NCBI RefSeq assembly: GCF_041102575.1
Contig: NZ_JBGCUE010000007.1
Span: forward strand, 117,413 to 181,412
Source of the DNA: Tenuifilum sp. 4138str
Lineage (GTDB): Bacteria > Bacteroidota > Bacteroidia > Bacteroidales > Tenuifilaceae
Length of the DNA: 64,000 bases
Direction: 5' to 3'
A model generated the notes under the pieces. It did not search any database. It was not told the origin of the DNA and saw only the letters and a program-made list of their open reading frames with translations. Below are positions 36,258-46,563 of this stretch, piece by piece (within the stretch, counting starts at the first letter, position 1; each line of letters opens with the position of its first letter). The translations under genes and the position numbers were made by a program.

Positions 36258-36299
36258 TTAGGGGGCTTGCTTAACACAGCAAGCCCCCTAAGTTTTTTA
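36258..36299 (+). terminator. trp attenuator terminator
   Basis: A perfect 13-bp stem (36258-36270 with 36279-36291) with an 8-nt loop, then GTTTTTTAATTT, ends 18 bp before the trpE ATG. Its inner part is complementary to a segment of the Trp leader peptide region. Confidence 0.93.
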
Positions 36300-36316
36300 A
36301 TTTAATAGTTTAAACC

Positions 36317-37705
36317 ATGAAAATAACAAGAATAACTGTAAAATCGAGAAGAATTTCAGCAGACACATATACCCCAATTGGAGTATACCTGAAGTTGCGC
36401 GATGTATACCCACAATGCCTTCTACTGGAATGTGCCGATTACAGTGAAAGGAGCGATGCTTTTTCATATATATGTGTAAAGCCTTTTGCTGGAATTGAGG
36501 TTACAGGAACTAAAACAAAAACCTATGTGCTTTTGGAAAGTTCAGAATTCAACACTGTGGATGAATTCCCTCCTGCGCTTTTTGACTCGTTTTTGCAAAG
36601 TTTTAAAATTGATAATACTGATGTAGGAAATGCAGGCTTTTTTGGATTTACCGCTTATGATTCCATTAACCTATTCGATAATGTTAATATTGAAACTTCT
36701 AATGCAGTTTTTCCTTTAATTAAGTATGATTTTTACCAGGTGGTAATCGAGTTTAACCATTTCAATAATACTCTAACTCTTTACGAGTTTCTTGCTCCAA
36801 ACGTGGATGAGATTTCCAGTAAGCTTCTATCATTACTTTCAAATAAGAATACCCCAACATTTCCGTTTCAAGCCACCTCTGAGGAATATTCAAACATGAA
36901 TGATGACTACTACATGGAAATGGTTGAAAAAGGGAAAATACATTGTGCTAGAGGTGATGTTTTCCAGATTGTGCTTTCCCGGCAATTCAGCAAGAAGTAT
37001 AGTGGCGACGACTTCAATGTATACCGAGCATTGCGTTCTATCAATCCTTCTCCTTACTTGTTCTATTTTGATTACATGAATTTTCGCATCTTCGGTTCAT
37101 CTCCTGAAGCTCATCTTAAAGTCACTAATGGCGTAGCAACAATTAACCCGATAGCTGGAACAACTGCTCGTAGTGGAGATGCTCAATTTGATAAGATAAT
37201 AACCGATGAGTTATTAAAAAACCCAAAGGAAAATTCTGAGCATTGTATGCTTGTTGATTTAGCCAGAAATGACCTTAGTAGGCATGCTGTTGATGTTACC
37301 GTTGATAAATTCCGCGAAGTTCAAAGCTATTCACATGTAATTCATTTGGTATCGTGTGTTAAAGGAAAACTTAAGCCAAATACTAAACCCTATTCATTAC
37401 TTGCATCAACCTTCCCTGCAGGAACTCTTAGTGGAGCACCAAAGCATAAAGCAATTCAGTTAATAGGAAACATTGAGCCTACCCCTCGAGGAATTTATGG
37501 TGGAGCAGTTGGGTTTATTGGAATAAATGGCGACATTAATCACGCAATAGTTATTCGTTCATTTATTAGTAGCAATGGAACCCTTTACTATCAGGCTGGG
37601 GCAGGAGTTGTTATTGGTTCATCGCCAAAAGGCGAACTAGCCGAGGTTAATTCAAAGATTTCGGCATTAAGAAGAGCAATAGAATACGCAGAAAAAATTG
37701 TTTAA
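36317..37705 (+). CDS. trpE: anthranilate synthase component I
   Basis: 462 residues. LLECADYSERSDAFSYI (about 36-52) corresponds to the LLES tryptophan-binding region. The chorismate-binding domain contains GDVFQIVLSRQFS, SPSPYLFYFD-like INPSPYLFY, GSSPEAHLKV, PIAGTTAR, HCMLVDLARND and TFPAGTLSGAPK. It makes anthranilate from chorismate using ammonia from TrpG. First structural gene of the rightward trp operon, directly behind the attenuator. Confidence 0.96.
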   Translation: MKITRITVKSRRISADTYTPIGVYLKLRDVYPQCLLLECADYSERSDAFSYICVKPFAGIEVTGTKTKTYVLLESSEFNTVDEFPPALFDSFLQSFKIDNTDVGNAGFFGFTAYDSINLFDNVNIETSNAVFPLIKYDFYQVVIEFNHFNNTLTLYEFLAPNVDEISSKLLSLLSNKNTPTFPFQATSEEYSNMNDDYYMEMVEKGKIHCARGDVFQIVLSRQFSKKYSGDDFNVYRALRSINPSPYLFYFDYMNFRIFGSSPEAHLKVTNGVATINPIAGTTARSGDAQFDKIITDELLKNPKENSEHCMLVDLARNDLSRHAVDVTVDKFREVQSYSHVIHLVSCVKGKLKPNTKPYSLLASTFPAGTLSGAPKHKAIQLIGNIEPTPRGIYGGAVGFIGINGDINHAIVIRSFISSNGTLYYQAGAGVVIGSSPKGELAEVNSKISALRRAIEYAEKIV

Positions 37706-37736
37706 CAATCACCTTAATGTTCAAATTCAAACATTT

Positions 37737-38312
37737 ATGGCATCAATATTACTACTCGACAACTACGACTCATTTACTTTTAACCTACTTCATTACGTTG
37801 AAGAATTTGGTGAACACCAAATTGAGGTTTTTAGAAACGATCAAATAGAGGTGAATGAAGTAAATCGTTTCGATGGAATAATCCTATCACCAGGACCTGG
37901 AATTCCTTCTGAAGCAGGGAACATGCTATCTATTATAAAAAGGTATTATTCAACTAAAAGAATCTTCGGGGTTTGCCTTGGAGAGCAAGCTATAGCAGAG
38001 TCGTTTGGTGGTACGCTTATTAATCTTGAAAAAGTTTACCATGGTGTTTCCAGCAGCATCATAGTTAACAATCCGCCGCATTACCTTTTCGATGGTATCC
38101 CTGTAATATTTGAAGCAGGCAGATACCATTCGTGGGTTGTAAACCCTAACAATTTGCCCAGCTGTTTAAGGATTGAGGCAACAGATCAGAACGGACAAAT
38201 CATGGCCATTGGTCATAAAGATTTCGATGTGTGTGGTGTTCAATTTCATCCTGAGTCAATACTAACTCCCGTGGGGAAACAGATCATTTTTAACTGGTTA
38301 AAAAGATTTTAG
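37737..38312 (+). CDS. trpG: anthranilate synthase component II (glutamine amidotransferase)
   Basis: 191 residues from the ATG at 37737 (MASILLLDNYDSFTFNL); a frame from 37698 overlaps trpE but adds non-conserved residues. Class I amidotransferase triad: GVCLGEQAI (Cys; usual GVCLGHQ has His where Glu appears here), and VQFHPESIL (His, Glu). It feeds ammonia to TrpE. The Glu in GVCLGEQ is a mild deviation seen in some family members. Confidence 0.94.
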   Translation: MASILLLDNYDSFTFNLLHYVEEFGEHQIEVFRNDQIEVNEVNRFDGIILSPGPGIPSEAGNMLSIIKRYYSTKRIFGVCLGEQAIAESFGGTLINLEKVYHGVSSSIIVNNPPHYLFDGIPVIFEAGRYHSWVVNPNNLPSCLRIEATDQNGQIMAIGHKDFDVCGVQFHPESILTPVGKQIIFNWLKRF

Positions 38313-38339
38313 GGTTCAATTTAAATTGGGGAGGTGGAT

Positions 38340-39329
38340 ATGAAACAAATATTAACTAAGCTATTTGAATCGCAAAAGCTTAGTAGAACCGAATCGCAAA
38401 ACTTAATGCACGGTATTGCAAATGGCAGCGTCAATGAATCTCAAATGGCCGCAGTGCTTACTGCCTATATCATGCGAAGCATCAGTTTGGAAGAGTTACA
38501 GGGGTTTCGCGATGCTTTGCTGGATCTTTCAGTCAAAGTAGATATATATGACGGTCATACAATAGATCTTTGTGGTACGGGTGGCGATGGTAAAAACACT
38601 TTTAACATTTCAACGGCATCGGCTTTTGTTGTTGCAGGTGCTGGAATTCCCGTTGTAAAGCATGGAAATTATGGGGCAACCTCCGTTTCGGGTTCATCCA
38701 ATGTAATGGAGTATTTTGGGTATAAATTCAGTAGCGATTCCGGTAAGTTAAAAAGGGAAATTGACAATACCAATGTTTGTTTTTTACATGCGCCTCTGTT
38801 TCATCCGGCGCTAAAGGCTGTTGGCCCAGTAAGGCGTCAACTTGGCGTAAGAACTTTTTTTAACATGCTGGGCCCCTTGCTAAATCCATCTCGCCCAAAA
38901 TATCAGGTTAGCGGAGTTTTTAGTATTGAAGTTGCTAGAATTTACAGTTATTTGCTAAGCAACTATCTTAACGATTACAGAATTATTCACAGCCTTGATG
39001 GTTACGACGAGATTTCGTTAACCAGCTCTACTAAAATATTTTCAAAGGCTGGCGAAGATTGCTTAACACCTGAAAGCCTAGGTTTTTGCAAAATATCACC
39101 AGAGAATATTGCAGGAGGAGAAACCGTTGAAAAATCGGCTAAGATTTTTCTTTCGGTTCTCAGTAACAGTGCCGATAAAAATAGAATTGATGTGGTAATT
39201 GCTAACTCGGCAATGGCAATTAGCTGTTACAAGGGTTTTCCTTTTGCAGAATCCACCCTGTATGCCAGGGAATCATTAGAGTCTGGGAAAGCTTTAGAAT
39301 GTTTTAATAAACTAATATCAATGCAATAG
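38340..39329 (+). CDS. trpD: anthranilate phosphoribosyltransferase
   Basis: 329 residues from the ATG at 38340, preceded by GGGGAGG; a GTG two codons earlier is also possible. DLCGTGGDGKNTFNIST binds PRPP pyrophosphate; VKHGNYGATSVSGS and the later ARRQLG-like VRRQLGVRTFFNMLGPLLNP are strong family signatures. It attaches phosphoribose to anthranilate. Confidence 0.96.
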   Translation: MKQILTKLFESQKLSRTESQNLMHGIANGSVNESQMAAVLTAYIMRSISLEELQGFRDALLDLSVKVDIYDGHTIDLCGTGGDGKNTFNISTASAFVVAGAGIPVVKHGNYGATSVSGSSNVMEYFGYKFSSDSGKLKREIDNTNVCFLHAPLFHPALKAVGPVRRQLGVRTFFNMLGPLLNPSRPKYQVSGVFSIEVARIYSYLLSNYLNDYRIIHSLDGYDEISLTSSTKIFSKAGEDCLTPESLGFCKISPENIAGGETVEKSAKIFLSVLSNSADKNRIDVVIANSAMAISCYKGFPFAESTLYARESLESGKALECFNKLISMQ

Positions 39330-39331
39330 CT

Positions 39332-40153
39332 ATGAGTATTCTTAATGAAATTGTTACAAATAGAAAAATTCAGGTTGCCGAGCAAAAGGAACTTTACCCA
39401 ACCAAATTGCTTGAACGAAGCATTTACTTTAATTCTCAGCCATTATCGCTTAAAAAATACATTCTTCGTCCTGACCTATCAGGAGTTATAGCTGAATTTA
39501 AGCGCAAATCGCCATCCAGGGGAATTATTAACGAGTTTGCAAAGCCGGATGAAGTATGCCTGCTATACATGCAGGCTGGGGCATCGGCCCTATCGGTATT
39601 AACTGAAAGTATGTTTTTTGGCGGATCGGCAATGGATTTAACTATTGCAAGAAAGTTTAACTTTTGCCCAATCCTCCGTAAGGATTTTATTGTCGATGAG
39701 TATCAAGTTATTGAGGCTAAGAGCATTGGCGCTGATGCTATCCTGCTTATAACCGAGATTCTTCCAAAAAAACAGCTGTCCAACTTCTCTTCCCTAGCCA
39801 AATCATTAGGCATGCAAGTACTTTTCGAGATTCATGAAAGGCAAAGTATTTCTAAACTACCAGCCGATGCTGAAATTATTGGTATTAATAGCAGAAACCT
39901 AAAAACATTCAATGTAAGCGTTGATCATATGGAATTATTAGTACAGCTCATACCAAAGCACGTGGTAAAAATAGCTGAAAGCGGAATTGATTCCCCAGAA
40001 TCGTTGCTTACATTGAAAACAATGGGTTTTCAGGGATTTTTAATTGGCGAGAGGTTTATGCGAGAACCGAATCCAGGAAAGGCGTGTGAGAAATTTATCA
40101 GCAAAGTAAAAGAGTTAAGCTCAAGTAAGACCAGCTCAGGTTTGCATGATTAA
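39332..40153 (+). CDS. trpC: indole-3-glycerol-phosphate synthase
   Basis: 273 residues, TIM barrel. VIAEFKRKSPSRG contains the catalytic Lys; ALSVLTESMFFGGS, LRKDFIVDEYQV, INSRNLKTF, AESGI and FLIGERFMRE follow in order. It closes the indole ring. The start overlaps none of trpD (2-bp gap). Confidence 0.97.
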   Translation: MSILNEIVTNRKIQVAEQKELYPTKLLERSIYFNSQPLSLKKYILRPDLSGVIAEFKRKSPSRGIINEFAKPDEVCLLYMQAGASALSVLTESMFFGGSAMDLTIARKFNFCPILRKDFIVDEYQVIEAKSIGADAILLITEILPKKQLSNFSSLAKSLGMQVLFEIHERQSISKLPADAEIIGINSRNLKTFNVSVDHMELLVQLIPKHVVKIAESGIDSPESLLTLKTMGFQGFLIGERFMREPNPGKACEKFISKVKELSSSKTSSGLHD

Positions 40154-40179
40154 TAACTTTTCAACACAATACTGAAAGT

Positions 40180-40818
40180 ATGAAGCTTAAAATATGCGGT
40201 ATAACCGATAAGTCTAACATTGCAAGAATAGTGAATTTTCATCCTGATTTTCTTGGGTTTATTTTCTTTTCTGGTTCACAGCGCGATGTTAGCGACAGGT
40301 TGAGTTACATCAACTTTGAATTAATTCCAGTAAGTATAAAGAAAGTAGCCGTTTTTGTTAATGAGAATACTCATACAATAAAGAGTATTGTTCAAAAGTA
40401 TGGTTTTACTCACATTCAGCTTCACGGGGATGAGAGTCCTGAGCAATGCAAAGAGGTTCAAACATTTGCTTCCGTGATAAAAGTTTTCAGGGTACAACAA
40501 ACAATCCCTTCAAATTTAGGCGATTATGAAGGTTGCTGCAACTACTTCCTTTTTGATACTTACGGAAAAGAATACGGAGGGAATGGGGTGCCATTTAATC
40601 ATAGCGTAATTTCAGATTATAATTTAACTACTCCTTTCTTCCTAAGTGGAGGAATCGGCCCCAAGGATGCTTTGTATTTGAATAAACTGAAGTTCCCAAA
40701 ACTTTATGCGGTGGACGTTAACAGCCGATTCGAATCAGAACCAGGTTTAAAAGATATCAGAAAACTAGAACAATTCATTAAACAGTTAAATAGGCATGAA
40801 CTTTCAACCCAACAGTAA
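40180..40818 (+). CDS. trpF: phosphoribosylanthranilate isomerase
   Basis: 212 residues. [13 protein letters not shown] holds the catalytic Cys; [27 protein letters not shown]-like [17 protein letters not shown] and AVDVNSRFE, the last near the end, match the family. It performs the Amadori rearrangement before TrpC. The final 23 bp overlap the trpB start. Confidence 0.95.
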   Translation: MKLKICGITDKSNIARIVNFHPDFLGFIFFSGSQRDVSDRLSYINFELIPVSIKKVAVFVNENTHTIKSIVQKYGFTHIQLHGDESPEQCKEVQTFASVIKVFRVQQTIPSNLGDYEGCCNYFLFDTYGKEYGGNGVPFNHSVISDYNLTTPFFLSGGIGPKDALYLNKLKFPKLYAVDVNSRFESEPGLKDIRKLEQFIKQLNRHELSTQQ

Positions 40819-41992
40819 AGGCTACTATGGTAAATTTGGCGGGGCGTTTATTCCAGAAATGCTCCATGCCAATATATATGAGCTACAGCAGAACTACCTT
40901 AATATTATCGATTCCGATGACTTTAAAAAGGAGTTTGATGAATTGCTGAAAAATTATGTAGGTAGGCCAACCCCCTTGTACCTTGCCAAAAATCTTTCTG
41001 CTATAAAGGGGGCAAAAATCTACCTGAAACGTGAGGATTTGTGTCATACCGGCGCTCACAAACTTAATAATGTTATAGGTCAAATTCTATTAGCAAAACG
41101 GCTGAACAAGATCCATATAATAGCTGAGACAGGAGCGGGACAACATGGTGTGGCAACAGCAACTGTTTGTGCACTTATGGGATTAAAATGTACAGTATTT
41201 ATGGGAGCTAAGGATATACAGCGCCAACAACCTAACGTTTTAAGAATGAGGATGCTAGGAGCAACAGTTGTTCCAGCATACTCAGGCAGTCAAACTTTAA
41301 AGGATGCAACAAATGAAGCCATCCGGTTTTGGATTAATAATGCCCATGATACCCACTATGTAATTGGCTCTACCATAGGGCCGCACCCTTATCCCGATAT
41401 GGTTGCAAAATTTCAATCGGTAATAAGTAGGGAAATTCAATATCAGCTTAAAGAAAAAGAGGGTGTTGAGAGCCCCAACTACATAGTTGCCTGTGTTGGA
41501 GGCGGAAGCAATGCAGCAGGGGCTTTTTACCATTTTATTGAAAACTCCAAGGTAAACCTAATTGGTGTTGAAGCCGCTGGTGAAGGTATTGAAACCAAAA
41601 AAACAGCAGCAACTATATCTACAGGCTCCGAAGGTATAATTCATGGGTGTAAAACCTTACTTATGCAAAATGAGGATGGTCAAATACTTGAAGCTCACTC
41701 ATTATCCGCTGGACTTGATTATCCAGGTGTTGGCCCACTTCATGCACATCTTTACACTACAGGAAGGGCAAAATACCTTTTTGCGACTGATAGTGAAGCT
41801 TTAAATGCAGCGTTTGAATTGGCCAAAACCGAAGGAATTATTCCAGCACTAGAATCGTCCCACGCTTTAGCTGCACTTTCAAGGCTAAACCTTAAGCAAA
41901 GCGATATTGTTGTGGTTAACCTATCGGGACGAGGCGATAAGGATCTTAATACTTTTAATGAATATTATGAACAAAAGTATGGAAAAGAGTAA
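40796..41992 (+). CDS. trpB: tryptophan synthase beta chain
   Basis: 398 residues, PLP enzyme. [20 protein letters not shown] carries the PLP Lys; [27 protein letters not shown] (PLP phosphate loop) and [12 protein letters not shown] follow. It condenses indole with serine, with TrpA channelling indole. Overlaps trpF and trpA, indicating translational coupling. Confidence 0.98.
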   Translation: MNFQPNSKGYYGKFGGAFIPEMLHANIYELQQNYLNIIDSDDFKKEFDELLKNYVGRPTPLYLAKNLSAIKGAKIYLKREDLCHTGAHKLNNVIGQILLAKRLNKIHIIAETGAGQHGVATATVCALMGLKCTVFMGAKDIQRQQPNVLRMRMLGATVVPAYSGSQTLKDATNEAIRFWINNAHDTHYVIGSTIGPHPYPDMVAKFQSVISREIQYQLKEKEGVESPNYIVACVGGGSNAAGAFYHFIENSKVNLIGVEAAGEGIETKKTAATISTGSEGIIHGCKTLLMQNEDGQILEAHSLSAGLDYPGVGPLHAHLYTTGRAKYLFATDSEALNAAFELAKTEGIIPALESSHALAALSRLNLKQSDIVVVNLSGRGDKDLNTFNEYYEQKYGKE

Positions 41993-42764
41993 AATCAGCG
42001 AAATGTTTCGCGGCAAAAAGAATAAAATTCTCTCAATTTATTTTACTGCTGGGTTTCCTGAGTTAAACTCCACTAATAGGGTTATTCTAGCTCTACAAAA
42101 GAGCGGAGTGGATATGATTGAGGTTGGAATCCCTTTCTCTGACCCTCTGGCTGATGGAAGTGTTATTCAGCAAACAAGTATAGTTGCTCTTTCCAATGGG
42201 ATGACCATAAATGTACTCTTTAACCAGCTGGCATCAATAAAAGATCAAGTGCAAGTCCCATTGGTTTTGATGGGCTACCTCAATCCAATTCTCAAATACG
42301 GTATTGAGAAATTCTGTTCTGAAGCAAGCAAATTAGGAATAAGCGGAGTTATTGTACCTGATATTCCCTTGGATGAATACATACAGAACTACCAGAACAT
42401 TTTTGAGTCTTATAGGTTGCCGTTGATCTTCTTAATCACGCCAAGTACCCCCGATAATCGTATTCGGCTAATCGACAGTGTTTCAAAAGGGTTTATATAC
42501 GCCGTTAGTTCGTTGTCCACTACTGGTAAAGAAGAAAACTATTCTGAGCTTCATCGGGCTTACTTGTCGCGGATAAGCTCCTTAAACCTCAGCAATCCCA
42601 TTTTGGTAGGATTTGGAATACACAATGAGCAAACCTTTAACATTGCTACGCAATACTGTAATGGTGCAATTATTGGAAGTGCATTTCTCAAATGTATTGG
42701 GAATGGCAACAATATTGAAGGAAACACAGCATTATTTATAAGTAAAATCAGAGGTAATAACTAA
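41979..42764 (+). CDS. trpA: tryptophan synthase alpha chain
   Basis: 261 residues from the ATG at 41979 ([10 protein letters not shown]), 14 bp inside the end of trpB. Upstream in-frame starts lie deeper in trpB and add atypical residues. [10 protein letters not shown], the catalytic Glu in [15 protein letters not shown], and the Asp in [11 protein letters not shown] are visible. It cleaves indole-3-glycerol phosphate. Confidence 0.96.
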   Translation: MEKSKISEMFRGKKNKILSIYFTAGFPELNSTNRVILALQKSGVDMIEVGIPFSDPLADGSVIQQTSIVALSNGMTINVLFNQLASIKDQVQVPLVLMGYLNPILKYGIEKFCSEASKLGISGVIVPDIPLDEYIQNYQNIFESYRLPLIFLITPSTPDNRIRLIDSVSKGFIYAVSSLSTTGKEENYSELHRAYLSRISSLNLSNPILVGFGIHNEQTFNIATQYCNGAIIGSAFLKCIGNGNNIEGNTALFISKIRGNN

Positions 42765-42771
42765 TTAAGTT

Positions 42772-43788
42772 ATGCTAATTCAATTAGAAAAAAACTGCAC
42801 CAATTCTCATCTTAAAAGTATTGTTGAGAAATTAACAAATGCTGGATACAAGGTTACCCGAGTAAACACTTTTAATCAGGAATATTTGGTGTGCATTGGA
42901 AAAACAGAAGTTGATATTCGTATAATTGGGAACCAGCCTGGTGTTAAAGATGTTCACATAGTAACCGATCCTAACCCATTAGTTTCAAGGCAATGGAAAG
43001 TTAAAGATACTGAAATTGATTTGGGGAATGGAATAAAAATTTCGCGTGACGATTTTACAATTGTTGCTGGACCTTGCGCCATTGAGAGCGAGGAGCAGGT
43101 TATAACCATTGTAGAATTTTTAAAGCAGCAAGGCATCCAGCTTATGCGTGGAGGAATTTTTAAACCACGCAGTTCACCCTATTCCTTTAGGGGGCTAGGT
43201 ATTGATGGATTAAAACTTTTTTCAAATCATTGTAAGGCCAACAGTATTAAAGTGGTTACTGAGGTCATGCAGGTTTCCCAAATTGATGAGATGTACCCCT
43301 ACACCGATATTTTTCAGGTGGGAACTCGCAACATGCAGAATTTTAACTTGTTGGATGCGTTAGGAAAAGTTGATAAGCCTGTGTTGCTAAAACGAGGAAT
43401 GTCCGCTACACTTTCTGAGCTTCTATCGTCGGCAGAGTATATTTTCTCGAGCGGTAATGAAAAAATTATACTTTGTGAAAGGGGGATACGAACATTCGAA
43501 AAAGAATACAGAAACACCCTAGACCTTAATGCAATTCCTTACCTCAAGGATAAAAGTCATCTACCAGTCTTTTGCGATCCTTCGCATGGTGTTGGGGTTA
43601 GAGACTACGTTGAAAACATGGCTCTAGCCTCAGTAATGGCAGGCGCCGATGGAGTGCTGCTTGAAATTCATAAAACGCCAGAAAAAGCGCTATCCGATGG
43701 TCATCAAACTTTAAATTTTGATGAAAGTAAAAAAGCCTTTAAAAACATAAGACAGTTGGTGGAATTGCGAAAAAACTTGGTTTACTAG
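42772..43788 (+). CDS. aroF: DAHP synthase, AroF type Ibeta with N-terminal regulatory domain
   Basis: 338 residues. Residues 1-~70 form a ferredoxin-like/ACT-like regulatory domain; the barrel has VAGPCAIESEEQ, MRGGIFKPRSSPYSF, DIFQVGTRNMQNF, LLKRGMSAT, LCERGIRTFE and FCDPSHGVG. It catalyses the same first step as the enzyme at 32916-34019, but is encoded in the trp operon (7 bp after trpA) and so is expected to follow tryptophan demand. The feedback ligand cannot be told from sequence. Confidence 0.94.
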   Translation: MLIQLEKNCTNSHLKSIVEKLTNAGYKVTRVNTFNQEYLVCIGKTEVDIRIIGNQPGVKDVHIVTDPNPLVSRQWKVKDTEIDLGNGIKISRDDFTIVAGPCAIESEEQVITIVEFLKQQGIQLMRGGIFKPRSSPYSFRGLGIDGLKLFSNHCKANSIKVVTEVMQVSQIDEMYPYTDIFQVGTRNMQNFNLLDALGKVDKPVLLKRGMSATLSELLSSAEYIFSSGNEKIILCERGIRTFEKEYRNTLDLNAIPYLKDKSHLPVFCDPSHGVGVRDYVENMALASVMAGADGVLLEIHKTPEKALSDGHQTLNFDESKKAFKNIRQLVELRKNLVY

Positions 43789-44439
43789 CTAGGCGTTCTT
43801 TATCATCTCAATTGCTGCCAACGGATTATCGGCCTTAAAAACTGCGTTTCCGGCTACAAGCACGTTTGCCCCTGCTTGGTAAAGTTCACGGGCGTTGCTT
43901 GGACCTACGCCACCATCAACCTCTATCAGGGTTGATAGCCCTTTTTGGTCGATAAGTTTTCTTAATCGTTCAATTCTAGCAATGCTGTTGGGTATGAATT
44001 TTTGTCCGCCAAACCCGGGGTTTACTGACATGATAAGAACCAAATCGGCATATTCAAGAATATCGGTTAGCAGTTCAACGGGTGTGTGTGGATTAACCGA
44101 GACGCCTGCCTTCATTCCAAGTTCCCTGATACGTGAAAGAGTCCTATTAAGGTGTGTGCAAGCTTCGTAGTGAACAGTTAGCCAGTCGGCGCCAGCCTCG
44201 CGGAAACGCTCAAGGTAACGGTCGGGCTCAATTATCATCAGATGTACATCAAGGGGCTTAGTAGCCAAGGCTTTGATGCGTTCAACCACAGGGAATCCGA
44301 ACGATATGTTTGGTACAAACACACCATCCATTATGTCCAGATGAAACCAGTCGGCCTGGCTCTTGTTTACCATTTCGATATCGCAGGCCAGGTTCGCAAA
44401 ATCGGCCGAAAGCATCGATGGGGCTACTAAACGTTCCAT
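43789..44439 (-). CDS. rpe: ribulose-phosphate 3-epimerase
   Basis: 216 residues, TIM barrel. APSMLSADFANL, WFHLDIMDGVFVPN, DVHLMI, MSVNPGFGGQKF and EVDGGV, with LVAGNAVF near the end, are the family motifs including metal-binding His and Asp. It interconverts ribulose and xylulose 5-phosphates in the pentose phosphate pathway. It abuts aroF tail to tail with no gap. Confidence 0.97.
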   Translation of the reverse strand: MERLVAPSMLSADFANLACDIEMVNKSQADWFHLDIMDGVFVPNISFGFPVVERIKALATKPLDVHLMIIEPDRYLERFREAGADWLTVHYEACTHLNRTLSRIRELGMKAGVSVNPHTPVELLTDILEYADLVLIMSVNPGFGGQKFIPNSIARIERLRKLIDQKGLSTLIEVDGGVGPSNARELYQAGANVLVAGNAVFKADNPLAAIEMIKNA

Positions 44440-44470
44440 GTTTCATACATTTTGTGCAAAGGTAGCAAAA

Positions 44471-44498
44471 AAAGAAAGCGACCCGCTTAGCGGGTCGT
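44471..44498 (-). terminator. intrinsic terminator after rpoD
   Basis: Stem CGACCCGC / GCGGGTCG (44479-44486 with 44490-44497), 3-nt loop; read leftward it is followed by CTTTCTTTTTTT. It lies about 11 bp after the rpoD stop. Confidence 0.88.
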
Positions 44499-44508
44499 TG
44501 CATATTGC

Positions 44509-45372
44509 TTAGCCTAGGTAGCTCTTGAGTATCTTACTCCTTGTGGTTTGTTTTAGCCTTTTTAGCGCTTTTTCCTTTATCTGGCGGACACGCTCACGGG
44601 TTAGATCAAACTCTTCGCCAATCTCCTCAAGGGTAAGTGGGTGTTTCCCATTTAAGCCAAAGTAAAGTCTAATAATGTTTGCTTCGCGGGGAGTAAGGGT
44701 GGACAATGCTCTCTCAATTTCACGACGCAGGCTTTCGTTAAGCAATCCCTTATCGGGCATGGGTGAATCGGGTGAAAGTAGTACGTCGTACATACTGCTG
44801 TCCTCATCCTGGGTGAGGGGTGCATCCATTGAAAGGTGCCTGTTATTCCCACGTAAGGCCTCTTTAATATCCTCAGGGGCAAGCTCGAGCTGTTCCGATA
44901 GTTCCTCAATGGTTGGTTCGCGCTCAAAACGTTGTTCCAGCTCTGCTAATGCCCTGTTAACTTTGTTGATTGAACCAATTTTATTCAGCGGTAGTTTAAC
45001 TATTCTTGCCTGTTCGGCTAAAGCTTGCAGTATTGATTGGCGGATCCACCACACTGCGTACGATATGAATTTGAATCCCCTGGTCTCATCAAAGCGCTGG
45101 GCAGCTTTAATTAATCCAACATTCCCTTCGTTAATCAGGTCGGGTAGGCTTAACCCCTGGTTCTGGTACTGCTTTGCCACCGACACTACAAATCTTAAAT
45201 TGGCTTTTACGAGTTTTGCCAGTGCTTCCTGGTCGCCTTCTTTTATTTTCCTGGCAAGCGTTACCTCCTCTTCGGCTGTGAGCAAATCAACCTTGCCAAT
45301 TTCATGAAGGTACTTGTCAAGCGAGACAGCCTCGCGATTAGTAACCTGTTTAATTATCTTCAATTGCCTCAT
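44509..45372 (-). CDS. rpoD: primary RNA polymerase sigma factor
   Basis: 287 residues, the compact Bacteroidota form without a region 1.1. Region 1.2 ([18 protein letters not shown]), region 2 ([51 protein letters not shown]), region 3 and region 4 ([35 protein letters not shown]) are intact. It directs recognition of the -33/-7 promoters noted in this window. It has its own terminator. Confidence 0.97.
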   Translation of the reverse strand: MRQLKIIKQVTNREAVSLDKYLHEIGKVDLLTAEEEVTLARKIKEGDQEALAKLVKANLRFVVSVAKQYQNQGLSLPDLINEGNVGLIKAAQRFDETRGFKFISYAVWWIRQSILQALAEQARIVKLPLNKIGSINKVNRALAELEQRFEREPTIEELSEQLELAPEDIKEALRGNNRHLSMDAPLTQDEDSSMYDVLLSPDSPMPDKGLLNESLRREIERALSTLTPREANIIRLYFGLNGKHPLTLEEIGEEFDLTRERVRQIKEKALKRLKQTTRSKILKSYLG

Positions 45373-45573
45373 GCCAAAGATTGATTTTTAAACATTCGAA
45401 TATATTAACAAAATTTAAAAATTGTTCTTTTTGATAAATTTTTTTTATACTTCAATTAAACATTTGCGAAAACTTATTGTCTAAATAAATTTTTCTTATG
45501 GTGTAGGGCATAATTTTGGTGACGAATGCGAAGTTAAATAATAGTAGTATCTTCGTGACTTAAGTTAAAAACT

Positions 45574-46563
45574 ATGCGTTTTTCTGTTATCATACCGGTA
45601 TATAATCGCCCTGGCGAGGTTGAGGAGTTACTTCAAAGTCTTGCAGATCAGGAATATGATGATTTTGAGGTGATTGTAGTTGAGGATGGATCAAAGGTTC
45701 CCTGTAGCGAAGTAGTAAACAAATTCGCCTCCAGACTAAAAATTCAATACTTTTTCAAGGAAAACACTGGTCCCGGGCTAACACGAAACTATGGTGCCGA
45801 AAGGGCAAAGGGGGAATTCCTAATCTTTTTTGACTCAGATTGCATAATCCCTAATAATTACTTTACCCGTGTTGAGGAGGAGCTTACGGCAGAGTATGTC
45901 GATTTTTTTGGAGGCCCCGATGCTACTCACCCCTCGTTTACCGATGTTCAAAAGGCAATTGGCTACTCCATGACCTCATTTTTTACAACAGGGGGTATTC
46001 GTGGGGGAAGGGTAAAGCTGGAACGTTTTACTCCTCGTAGCTTTAACATGGGCATAAATGCCGAAGTATTCCATTCGGTTGGCGGTTTTTCAAATATGAG
46101 GTTTGGGGAGGATGTGGATTTAAGCCTCAGGCTTTTTGAGATGGGTTTTAGGAGTAGGCTTTTCCCTAAAGCATTTGTTTACCATAAACGCAGAACCGAT
46201 TTCCGTAAGTTTTTTAAGCAGGTTTTCAACTCGGGTATGGCTCGCATAAACCTTAGCATTATTCACAGAAACTCACTAAAACTGGTTCACCTATTACCCT
46301 CGGGGTTTGTATTTGTAATGAGCGTAGCAGTTCTGCTATCATGGGCTTACCCCGTTATTTCAATTTTTCCCTTGCTTTACTCAATTGCTATTATGTTCGA
46401 CTCCTTGTTAAAAGGGAATTCGCTCACGGTTGCATTATTGAGCGTGGTGGCGGCATGGGTTCAGCTTTACGGATATGGTTTAGGATTTACTTATGCTCTC
46501 TGGTTATGGGTTGTTCATGGCAAAAGACCCAATGGTGCTTTTACTAAAAATTTTTACCGGTAG
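45574..46563 (+). CDS. family 2 glycosyltransferase
   Basis: 329 residues. The N-terminal GT-A domain begins FSVIIPVYNRPGEVEELLQSL. EFLIFFDSDC contains the DXD motif (~87), and GGFSNMRFGEDVDLSLRLF the ED acceptor region (~165-190). Two hydrophobic helices follow (about 243-260 and 275-300), anchoring it to the membrane. It transfers a sugar from a nucleotide donor onto a lipid or polysaccharide acceptor; the acceptor is unknown. It is a stand-alone gene convergent with the Crp/Fnr regulator (stops adjacent). Confidence 0.88.
   Translation: MRFSVIIPVYNRPGEVEELLQSLADQEYDDFEVIVVEDGSKVPCSEVVNKFASRLKIQYFFKENTGPGLTRNYGAERAKGEFLIFFDSDCIIPNNYFTRVEEELTAEYVDFFGGPDATHPSFTDVQKAIGYSMTSFFTTGGIRGGRVKLERFTPRSFNMGINAEVFHSVGGFSNMRFGEDVDLSLRLFEMGFRSRLFPKAFVYHKRRTDFRKFFKQVFNSGMARINLSIIHRNSLKLVHLLPSGFVFVMSVAVLLSWAYPVISIFPLLYSIAIMFDSLLKGNSLTVALLSVVAAWVQLYGYGLGFTYALWLWVVHGKRPNGAFTKNFYR

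Noticed and set aside
44675..45307. 210-residue frame opposite rpoD
   Set aside because: Serine-rich shadow of the sigma factor gene, which has all conserved regions on the other strand.
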